DNA of 13,241 nucleotides. It comes from Candidatus Omnitrophota bacterium (GTDB lineage Bacteria > Omnitrophota > Gorgyraeia > 2-02-FULL-51-18 > JAGOUK01). Positions within the stretch are counted from its first letter, which is position 1; every line of letters begins with the position of its first letter. Below, piece after piece: positions 7,221 to 13,241 of this stretch. The DNA lies in NCBI GenBank assembly GCA_020058965.1, contig JAGVCY010000215.1, forward strand, positions 1 to 13,241. Direction: 5' to 3'. Under the pieces are notes generated by a model. The model was not told the DNA's origin. It saw nothing but the letters and a program-made list of their open reading frames with translations, and did not search any database. The position numbers were made by a program, and so were the translations under genes.

Positions 7221-9214
7221 GCTCTAAAAAATCTTCGGCACAGCGGATTTTGTTCGTCAGCTTTTCAAATTTAGGCGATGCGGTCCTTTCGCTCCCGGCG
7301 CTGGACGCGCTGATTCATTATTGCCCTGATGCCGAAGTGGATGTGGTCTGCGGTCCAGGCGCGCGCTGCGTGTTTGAAGGGCGGACCGATATCCGCACGG
7401 TCTACGCGGACGCCAAGCGTCCCTTTGGCGCGCGCATTCGCTTATGGCTGCAGCTTAAAAAAAATCGTTATGACCGCGTGATCGATCTTCGGAAGTCAGT
7501 TTTTGGGCTTCTCGGCCGGCAAAAGGGCCCTTTCTGGATCGAAAAAGCCGTGCATATGCGGGATCGCCACCTCAATGTCATCAAAGCGCTCGGATTCAAT
7601 GTCGAGCCGTTTCGTATCGGAAGCGGCCGCGCGGTGCCGCCGGATGGATTGACCGGGCAGATGATCGTGATCGCGCCCGGCTCCAAATCATCGACCAAAG
7701 AATGGCCGCTCGAGAACTTTGCGGCATTGGCTGACCGGCTGATAGCCGATGACGCGATCGAAATTGTATGGATCGGCGACCAGCGGGAGCGGCCCCGCGT
7801 GGACGCGATCCGCGCCCAGATGAAACATCCCAGCGTCAATTTGGCGGGTCAGCTGGAGTGGGCGGATACGCTCACACTGATCAAAAACTCCGCGCTTGTC
7901 ATCACCAACGACTCCGCCCCGCTCCACGCCTCCGACCATCTGGGAAAAAAAACTCTCGCCATTTTTGGTCCTACGGATCCCGCCCGCTACGGTCCTCAGG
8001 GAACACAGGAAGGCATTCTTTTTAGCGGCCGCTTCTGTTCGCCTTGCGATCAGGCGCAATGCCGGTACGGCCACCGGAACTGCCTCAGTGACATCACCGT
8101 TGATGAGGCTCACCGACGCGCGTGCCGCTTGCTGGAGGACGCGCCCGAACGCGGCGTTCCCAATGTGCTGGTGGTGCGGCTGGATCGTATCGGTGATGTG
8201 ATGCTTTCGTTCCCGGCCGTGCGGGCGATCCGCGAAAAATATCCGCTCGCCCGTATCACATGGCTCGTGCGTCCGCACGCGCGGGACCTCGTGGAGCGCT
8301 GTCCTGATTCGGACGCGGTGCTGGTGTACGATTACGGCCGTTCGGGGGAACATCGTTCCCTGTTCGGGTATTTTTCGCTCGTGCGCCAAATGATGCGCCG
8401 CAGATTTGACCAGGTCTTTGTTCTGCACCCGACCTTGCGTTCCCACTTGTTGACCGCTTTGTCGGGGATTCCGTATCGCGCAGGGTATGCGGTTGAAGGC
8501 GGCGCGCTGTTGACGCACAAGATTCTCGATCTGAGGAGTGACGGGTATCAGCACGAAAGCCGCTATGCGATGGATGTGGTGCGCTCACTCGGAGTTCCTC
8601 CGGTGAACGAGGAAGCGAAGCTTCTGATATTTGATGCGGATCGGCGGGCCGCCCGAGCCCTTCTGACGGCCCGCGGAATTATGCCGGAAGAGCCCTATGC
8701 GGTTTTTCACGCGGCGTCCTCCAGCATTTCCAAGTGTTGGCCGAGGGAGTATTTTGCTCAATTGGGCCGCGAGATTGCTCAAAAACACGGACTTAAGATC
8801 GTATTGGCCGGCGATGAGGCAAGCGCCGGAACCAATGCCTGGCTGACGGAACAAATCTTGGGAGCGGTTGATTTGTCCGGTAAAACTCCGCTGATGGTTC
8901 TGGCCGCGCTCTGCGGTTCCGCGTCTGTGGTGGTCTCGAATGACTCAGGCCCGTCTCATGTGGCTGCCGCTTCCGGCGCAGCGGTGATCAGTATTTTTGG
9001 CCGCAAGGAAAAGGGCCTGAGCGAGAGGCGCTGGCGGCCGATGGGCCCGCGCTCGATAGCGTTGCGGAAAGAAATTGGCTGCGTGGTCTGTTTGGCCGAC
9101 CGCTGCACGATTGGTTTTGAGTGCCTGCGCGCGCTCACTTCGGCGGATGTGATGCGGGCGGTCGATGGGATTCTGGCAAATGTTTGCCAAAACCTTGCAC
9201 ATCAGCGACAATAA
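7217..9214 (+). CDS. Tandem GT9-GT9 double glycosyltransferase (heptosyltransferase-like)
   Basis: A 665-residue protein, about twice the family length, with two GT9 domains. Domain 1 (about 9-308) has ILFVSFSNLGD (D21), PGSKSSTKEWP (K161), TNDSAPLH (D232, H237), FGPTDP (250-255) and Cys 274, 277, 282 and 289. Domain 2 (about 314-655) has VLVVRLDRIGD (D327), SISKCWP (K506), SNDSGPSH (D576, H581) and Cys 622, 625, 630 and 636. Domain 1 is shorter than the other GT9 domains here because it lacks the stretch that normally follows the 'DL' strand (compare RVGYANKRLD in the GT4-GT9 fusion). In domain 2 the usual FGPT is replaced by FGRKEKGL. Both halves keep all expected catalytic positions, so both may be active, perhaps adding two heptoses in succession. 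The ATG overlaps the preceding stop as ATGA, with GGGAGAG at 7199-7205. Confidence 0.9.
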   Translation: MSSKKSSAQRILFVSFSNLGDAVLSLPALDALIHYCPDAEVDVVCGPGARCVFEGRTDIRTVYADAKRPFGARIRLWLQLKKNRYDRVIDLRKSVFGLLGRQKGPFWIEKAVHMRDRHLNVIKALGFNVEPFRIGSGRAVPPDGLTGQMIVIAPGSKSSTKEWPLENFAALADRLIADDAIEIVWIGDQRERPRVDAIRAQMKHPSVNLAGQLEWADTLTLIKNSALVITNDSAPLHASDHLGKKTLAIFGPTDPARYGPQGTQEGILFSGRFCSPCDQAQCRYGHRNCLSDITVDEAHRRACRLLEDAPERGVPNVLVVRLDRIGDVMLSFPAVRAIREKYPLARITWLVRPHARDLVERCPDSDAVLVYDYGRSGEHRSLFGYFSLVRQMMRRRFDQVFVLHPTLRSHLLTALSGIPYRAGYAVEGGALLTHKILDLRSDGYQHESRYAMDVVRSLGVPPVNEEAKLLIFDADRRAARALLTARGIMPEEPYAVFHAASSSISKCWPREYFAQLGREIAQKHGLKIVLAGDEASAGTNAWLTEQILGAVDLSGKTPLMVLAALCGSASVVVSNDSGPSHVAAASGAAVISIFGRKEKGLSERRWRPMGPRSIALRKEIGCVVCLADRCTIGFECLRALTSADVMRAVDGILANVCQNLAHQRQ

Positions 9215-9240
9215 ACTTTTATCACCCATCAGCATCAATC

Positions 9241-9247
9241 GGAAGGG
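9241..9247 (+). promoter_or_regulatory. Ribosome binding site of rfaE1
   Basis: GGAAGGG lies three bases before ATG 9251 and supports that start, or possibly the in-frame ATG at 9269, which would drop six residues. The 36-base gap after the previous stop shows no clear promoter or terminator. Confidence 0.55.
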
Positions 9248-9250
9248 TTC

Positions 9251-10264
9251 ATGGATAACATTCAATCGATGGATTACGCACGGCTTAAAAATGCCGTAAG
9301 CCGCTTCGGGAGCGTCAAAGTCCTCGTGATCGGCGACTTGATTCTGGACGAGTTTATTTGGGGGCAGGTGACGCGCATTTCGCCGGAGGCGCCGATCCCG
9401 GTCGTGTGGGTGAAGTCCGAAAGTTTTGTTCCCGGCGGCGCCTGCAATGTCGCGAACAATATCCGCGCGCTCGGCGGTCAGGCCGGAGTCATCGGAGTGA
9501 TCGGTTCCGAGGGCCGCGGCCGCATGTTGTTGGAACTCCTCCAAAAAACCGGCATCGAAACCACCGGAATCATCAAGGACCCGGCCCGGCCCACCACGCT
9601 TAAAACGCGCGTCGTCGCGCATCATCAGCAGGTGGTTCGCATCGACCGCGAGGAAGTTGCCCCCCTGAGCCGCGAAGTTCAGAAAAAAATACTCACCGAT
9701 GTCAAACGCCGCATCCGCTCATTCGACGCGATTTGCGTCGAGGATTATGGAAAGGGTGTCATCACCCCGGAACTCGTTCAGGAAATCGTCCGCCTGTCGC
9801 GCCGTTACGGCAAAATTATCACCGTGGATCCTAAAGAAAGCCATTTGTCCTATTACCGCGGCGTCAGCTGCATCACTCCGAACCATCACGAGGCATCCAC
9901 GCTGGCCAAAATTATCATCCGTGATGACGCGTCGCTCACCCGTGCCGGCCAAAAACTCTTGCGGGTTTTGGAATGCCAGAATGTCCTGATCACGAGAGGG
10001 GAGAACGGGATGTGTCTCTTTCAAAAGGGACTTAAACCTGTTAAAATTCCGACTTTGGCGCAGGATGTCTTTGATGTTTCGGGTGCGGGCGATACGGTGA
10101 TCGGCACTTACACTTTGGCGCTTGCGTCCAAGGCTTCCGCGATCGAAGCGGCTCATTTGGCGAACTGCGCCGCCGGGATCGTGGTGGGCAAGGTCGGTAC
10201 CGCCACCGTGACTCAAGGCGAGCTTTTGGCCCGCGTCCGCCAGCTGTTGTCCGTGACCGTTTAA
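9251..10264 (+). CDS. rfaE1: D-glycero-beta-D-manno-heptose-7-phosphate kinase (PfkB family)
   Basis: A 337-residue PfkB/ribokinase-type sugar kinase matching the N-terminal (RfaE1/HldA) half of HldE. It phosphorylates D-glycero-D-manno-heptose-7-phosphate at C1 to the 1,7-bisphosphate, the second step after GmhA in ADP-heptose synthesis in the cytoplasm. Diagnostic motifs are VIGDLILDEFIWGQVTRISP (27-45), PGGACNVANNIRALGG (61-76), RPTTLKTRVVAHHQQVVRID (113-132), VEDYGKGV (163-170), TPNHHEAS (209-216) and VSGAGDT (276-282) with catalytic base D281. It ends where the kinase domain ends, so the adenylyltransferase (RfaE2/HldE C-terminal part) must be a separate gene not present here. Its position beside four GT9 domains supports heptose as the core sugar. 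Confidence 0.93.
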   Translation: MDNIQSMDYARLKNAVSRFGSVKVLVIGDLILDEFIWGQVTRISPEAPIPVVWVKSESFVPGGACNVANNIRALGGQAGVIGVIGSEGRGRMLLELLQKTGIETTGIIKDPARPTTLKTRVVAHHQQVVRIDREEVAPLSREVQKKILTDVKRRIRSFDAICVEDYGKGVITPELVQEIVRLSRRYGKIITVDPKESHLSYYRGVSCITPNHHEASTLAKIIIRDDASLTRAGQKLLRVLECQNVLITRGENGMCLFQKGLKPVKIPTLAQDVFDVSGAGDTVIGTYTLALASKASAIEAAHLANCAAGIVVGKVGTATVTQGELLARVRQLLSVTV

Positions 10265-10269
10265 CCAAA

Positions 10270-10282
10270 AGTACCAGGCACC
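10270..10282 (+). repeat. Imperfect palindrome in the kdsB leader
   Basis: AGTACCAGGCACC in the 24-base gap before kdsB differs at two positions from the 13-base palindrome GGTGCCAGGCACC. It could be a degraded dispersed repeat or chance. No second copy was noticed in the window. A proper Shine-Dalgarno for kdsB is not visible; only AGG at 10276-10278, ten bases before the ATG. Confidence 0.25.
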
Positions 10283-10288
10283 TACTTC

Positions 10289-11023
10289 ATGCAAACGATT
10301 GGCGTTATTCCAGCCCGATTAGGATCGACCCGCTTGGCCCGTAAAGTTCTAATGGATCTCGGCGGCAAGCCCGTAATTCAACATGTGTATGAGCGCACCC
10401 GCAAATCCCGGCTGTTGGATGATGTGATCGTGGCTTGCGATGATGCCGAGATCATGGCTGTGGTCCGCGGGTTCGGCGGCAAGGCCGTCCTCACCTCCAA
10501 GGACCACACCACCGGCACGGACCGCCTGGCGGAAGTTGTGAACGACCTGGATGTTAAAATTATCGTCAATATTCAGGGCGACGAACCCTTTGTGAACCCG
10601 CTCACCATCGACGACCTGGTGACGCTCATGCAAAAAGAAGAACAAACCGTCATGGCGACGGTCGTCAAAAAATCCACTGACTTTGAGGAATTCCGCAAAC
10701 CCGACGTCGTGAAGGCGGTTCTGGACGACGAAGGTCATGTGCTTTACTTTTCGCGGATGCCGATCCCGTCGTTTTTGAAAGAAGGCGAATCATTTTACAA
10801 GCACATCGGCCTGTACGCGTTCACCAAGGATTTTTTATTCACTTTTAAAAAAATGCCGCCTTCGTTTTTGGAGCGGCACGAGCGCCTGGAGCAGTTGCGC
10901 GCGCTCGAAAACGGCTATCGAATCAAGGCGATCGAAACAACTTTTGAGACCATTGGAATCGACACGCCCGAAGACCTGGAGCGAGCGCGAACCCTATTGG
11001 CCAAACAGGAATCCGCGTCCTAA
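10289..11023 (+). CDS. kdsB: 3-deoxy-manno-octulosonate cytidylyltransferase (CMP-Kdo synthetase)
   Basis: KdsB joins CTP and Kdo to form CMP-Kdo, the donor for Kdo transfer onto lipid A, in the cytoplasm. The 244-residue length is typical. Motifs are [15 protein letters not shown] (7-21, nucleotide-binding loop), TGTDRLAEV (75-83), NIQGDEPFV (94-102, with Mg-binding D98), [10 protein letters not shown] (153-162), [13 protein letters not shown] (171-183), [15 protein letters not shown] [11 protein letters not shown] (197-207) and [10 protein letters not shown] (224-233). The ATG at 10289 gives the standard N-terminus despite a weak ribosome site. The CTP synthase gene starts 13 bases after its stop and supplies its co-substrate. 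Confidence 0.96.
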   Translation: MQTIGVIPARLGSTRLARKVLMDLGGKPVIQHVYERTRKSRLLDDVIVACDDAEIMAVVRGFGGKAVLTSKDHTTGTDRLAEVVNDLDVKIIVNIQGDEPFVNPLTIDDLVTLMQKEEQTVMATVVKKSTDFEEFRKPDVVKAVLDDEGHVLYFSRMPIPSFLKEGESFYKHIGLYAFTKDFLFTFKKMPPSFLERHERLEQLRALENGYRIKAIETTFETIGIDTPEDLERARTLLAKQESAS

Positions 11024-11028
11024 AAGGA
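11024..11028 (+). promoter_or_regulatory. Ribosome binding site fixing the pyrG start
   Basis: AAGGA directly follows the kdsB stop and lies eight bases before ATG 11037. It supports this start over an upstream in-frame ATG at 10944 inside kdsB, which would add 31 residues with no counterpart in CTP synthases. Confidence 0.75.
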
Positions 11029-11036
11029 AAATAATC

Positions 11037-12668
11037 ATGGCCAGCGACCCAAAAATTTCAAAATATTTGTTTGTGACCGGCGGCGTTGTTTCAAGTCTCG
11101 GCAAGGGCGTCGCCTCCGCATCGCTCGGAAAACTGCTGGAGGCCCGCGGATTCAGGGTCACGATCATCAAATGCGACCCCTACCTCAATGTCGATCCGGG
11201 CACGATGAACCCGTATCAGCACGGGGAAGTGTATGTGACCCAGGACGGCGCCGAAACGGACTTGGATTTGGGTCATTACGAACGCTTTATTTCTTCCACG
11301 ATGACCGCCGCCAATAACATCACCGCCGGAAAAATATATCACTCGGTGATCACCAAGGAACGCCGTGGAGAGTACCTGGGCGCGACCGTGCAGGTGATCC
11401 CGCATGTGACGGATGAGATCAAGGGATTCTTGCGTCGAATTTCGGCCGAAAAGACTTATGACTTTGTTATTTGTGAAATCGGCGGCACGGTTGGTGACAT
11501 TGAATCGCTGCCGTTCTTGGAAGCGATCCGCCAGTTTCGTCAGGAACTTGGGCGTGAAAATGCCATCGATATCCACCTGACGCTCATCCCGTACATCCGG
11601 ACGGCCGACGAGCTCAAAACCAAGCCCACGCAGCACAGCGTCGGCAAGCTGCGTGAAATCGGCATCCAGCCGGATATTCTGCTATGCCGCACGGAAAAGC
11701 CGCTGTCGCTGGATCTTAGAAAAAAGATTTCGCTTTTTTGCAATGTCGCGGTGGAACAGGTGATCGCGATCCCGGATGTGGACGACATTTACAAGGTTCC
11801 GCTGATTTTGGAAAAAGAGGGGCTGGATCGGATCGTGACCCGCCTCGTCGGGCTCAAGTGCGGCGGAGGAAATCTCAACGACTGGAAGACCCGCGTCATC
11901 GATAAGATCGAGGCGCCCGCGCACCGGATCCAAATTGCCGTGGTTGGCAAGTACACGGAACTGCAGGATGCGTACAAATCAATTTATGAAGCGCTCAAAC
12001 ACGGCGGCATTGCCAACAATTGCGCAATCGATATTCTCAAGATAGATTCCGGAACCCTGGTGGACAATAATCCCAACGAACTGTTGAGCGGGGTGGACGG
12101 TATTTTGATCCCGGGAGGATTTGGGGATCGCGGGCTTGAAGGTAAGATCAAGGCGGCGCAATACGCCCGCGAGAACAAGGTTCCGTATTTTGGCGTGTGT
12201 TTGGGAATGCAGTGCGCCGTGATCGAATTTGCCCGCAATGTCTGCAAAATGACCGGCGCCAACACGGCCGAGATCAATCCCAAAGTGGCATTTCCGGTGA
12301 TCCATCTGATGGAAGATCAGAAAAAAGTGACTGACAAGGGCGGTTCGATGCGTCTCGGATCCTATATCTGCAAGGTAAAGAGCGGAACCGTCGCGCACCG
12401 CGCGTATCATAAAAACGAAATTCAGGAGCGTCATCGTCATCGCTACGAGTACAACAACAAGTACAAGGTGAAAATGGAGCAGCACGGCATGACCATCAGC
12501 GGCGTGAGTCCCAACGGCCGACTCGTGGAGATCATCGAGCTTCAGGACCACCCCTGGTTCGTGGGGTGTCAGTTCCACCCGGAATTTCAATCCAAGCCCG
12601 ATCATCCGCATCCGCTGTTCCGGGATTTTATAAAAGCGGCGCTCAAGAAACGGTTGAAGCTCAAATGA
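11037..12668 (+). CDS. pyrG: CTP synthase (glutamine-hydrolysing)
   Basis: PyrG aminates UTP to CTP using glutamine and ATP. The 543-residue protein has both parts in the usual order. The synthase domain (1-270) carries [16 protein letters not shown] with the P-loop, [20 protein letters not shown] (45-64), [10 protein letters not shown] (147-156) and the substrate-specificity segment KTKPTQHSV (194-202). The class I glutamine amidotransferase domain (about 297-540) has PGGFGDRG (359-366), the nucleophile C388 in GVCLGMQ, and H514 and E516 in FHPEF. All catalytic residues are present. The gene sits between kdsB and kdsA; pyrG next to kdsA is a known arrangement in several Gram-negative bacteria, and here it fits CTP demand for CMP-Kdo. 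Its end overlaps kdsA as ATGA. Confidence 0.97.
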   Translation: MASDPKISKYLFVTGGVVSSLGKGVASASLGKLLEARGFRVTIIKCDPYLNVDPGTMNPYQHGEVYVTQDGAETDLDLGHYERFISSTMTAANNITAGKIYHSVITKERRGEYLGATVQVIPHVTDEIKGFLRRISAEKTYDFVICEIGGTVGDIESLPFLEAIRQFRQELGRENAIDIHLTLIPYIRTADELKTKPTQHSVGKLREIGIQPDILLCRTEKPLSLDLRKKISLFCNVAVEQVIAIPDVDDIYKVPLILEKEGLDRIVTRLVGLKCGGGNLNDWKTRVIDKIEAPAHRIQIAVVGKYTELQDAYKSIYEALKHGGIANNCAIDILKIDSGTLVDNNPNELLSGVDGILIPGGFGDRGLEGKIKAAQYARENKVPYFGVCLGMQCAVIEFARNVCKMTGANTAEINPKVAFPVIHLMEDQKKVTDKGGSMRLGSYICKVKSGTVAHRAYHKNEIQERHRHRYEYNNKYKVKMEQHGMTISGVSPNGRLVEIIELQDHPWFVGCQFHPEFQSKPDHPHPLFRDFIKAALKKRLKLK

Positions 12669-13241
12669 GTCCAGCGAAAAAATCCGTCTCGCGCAAGTCA
12701 TCGCCGCCACAAACCTCCGCTGTCGCGCCGGTCCGTATCGGCAAGCTCCGCATCGGGTCCGGTTGTCCGCTTCTCATCATCGCCGGCCCCTGCGTCATCG
12801 AATCCGAGGCTTCCGCTTTAAGGCACGCCAGGCATCTCAAAAAACTCGCCGACCGGATCGGTGTTCAGCTTGTTTTTAAAGCCAGCTACGACAAAGCGAA
12901 CCGCACTTCGGTGGACGCGTTCCGGGGTATTGGAATGAAAGTGGGCCTTGAAATTCTTGCCCGGGTGAAGCGCGAGGTGGGCGTTCCGGTCACGAGCGAT
13001 GTGCATTGGCCGCATGAAGTTGAAGCTGCCGCGCAGGTGCTGGACATACTGCAGATTCCGGCGTTTTTGTGCCGGCAGACGGATCTTTTGATCGAAGCCG
13101 GAAAAACCGGCCGGACCGTCAATATCAAGAAGGGCCAATTCATGGCTCCCGAAGACATGCGTCACGCCGTTCAAAAAATCCGTTCAACCGGCAATAATCA
13201 GGTACTGCTCACGGAACGGGGGACTTCTTTTGGCTATCGAA
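12665..13241 (+). CDS. kdsA: 3-deoxy-8-phosphooctulonate synthase (Kdo-8-phosphate synthase), 5' part
   Basis: KdsA condenses phosphoenolpyruvate with arabinose-5-phosphate to give Kdo-8-phosphate. About 192 residues are visible before the window ends, still in frame. Motifs are [10 protein letters not shown] (38-47), [13 protein letters not shown] (residues in the PEP/A5P site), [31 protein letters not shown] and [10 protein letters not shown]43 in AGPC is the metal-ligand Cys of class II (metal-dependent) enzymes such as that of Aquifex; class I enzymes such as that of E. coli have Asn there. The other metal ligands lie beyond the edge. The first 22 residues are a Ser/Lys/Pro/Ala-rich extension not usual in the family, but no other ATG, GTG or TTG in frame would remove it. 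The start overlaps the pyrG stop as ATGA. Confidence 0.95.
   Translation, partial: MSPAKKSVSRKSSPPQTSAVAPVRIGKLRIGSGCPLLIIAGPCVIESEASALRHARHLKKLADRIGVQLVFKASYDKANRTSVDAFRGIGMKVGLEILARVKREVGVPVTSDVHWPHEVEAAAQVLDILQIPAFLCRQTDLLIEAGKTGRTVNIKKGQFMAPEDMRHAVQKIRSTGNNQVLLTERGTSFGYR

Noticed and set aside
7688..8554. 288-codon minus-strand open frame opposite the GT9-GT9 gene
   Set aside because: It has no motif or plausible start context, and the + strand has intact GT9 motifs throughout.
9174..9189. Inverted repeat TGGCAAA-TG-TTTGCCA near the end of the GT9-GT9 gene
   Set aside because: It is within coding sequence, has a two-base loop and no T-tract, so neither a terminator nor an operator is supported. 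Coincidence is adequate.
10944..11036. Upstream extension of pyrG into kdsB
   Set aside because: The extra 31 residues have no counterpart in CTP synthases, and a good AAGGA site precedes ATG 11037.
11979..12710. 243-codon minus-strand open frame opposite the pyrG amidotransferase domain
   Set aside because: It is antisense to highly conserved catalytic sequence and has no recognisable product.

Overview
The window looks like part of a long, single-strand operon for the inner layers of lipopolysaccharide (lipid A acylation, Kdo supply, heptose-containing core) in an uncultured Gram-negative bacterium. All genes lie on the + strand, most are coupled by 1-4 base overlaps, and the longest gap is 76 bases. 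The DNA is moderately GC-rich. The mix of many family 9 glycosyltransferase (GT9) domains, several domain fusions and an ELM1-type domain suggests a poorly cultivated lineage such as Omnitrophota or another PVC-related group. That is an impression from gene style, not a demonstrated placement.

Layout: 1-72 is the tail of an upstream gene (possibly lpxK). 48-2012 encodes an LpxL/HtrB-type lipid A acyltransferase fused to an ELM1/GtrOC1-type putative glycosyltransferase. 2089-4236 encodes a GT4-GT9 fusion. 4233-5336 is a second GT4, 5336-6148 a membrane-anchored NodB-type polysaccharide deacetylase, and 6150-7220 a single GT9 heptosyltransferase-like enzyme. 7217-9214 encodes two GT9 domains in tandem. 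9251-10264 is the heptose-7-phosphate kinase rfaE1/hldA, 10289-11023 is kdsB, 11037-12668 is pyrG, and 12665-13241 is the start of kdsA, cut by the window end.

How they fit: KdsA makes Kdo-8-phosphate. PyrG supplies CTP, which KdsB uses to activate Kdo as CMP-Kdo. RfaE1 phosphorylates heptose-7-phosphate on the way to ADP-heptose, the usual GT9 donor. The acyltransferase domain would finish lipid A, while four GT9 domains, two GT4 domains and the ELM1 domain would build the core. The deacetylase may trim an N-acetyl sugar on that core. The Kdo transferase (waaA), gmhA, gmhB and the heptose nucleotidyltransferase are not in the window.

The most unusual aspect is that three of the six core-assembly proteins are multi-domain fusions. 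All four GT9 domains keep their expected active-site residues and also carry a C-terminal four-cysteine cluster. I found no tRNA, rRNA, CRISPR array, insertion sequence or phage gene.
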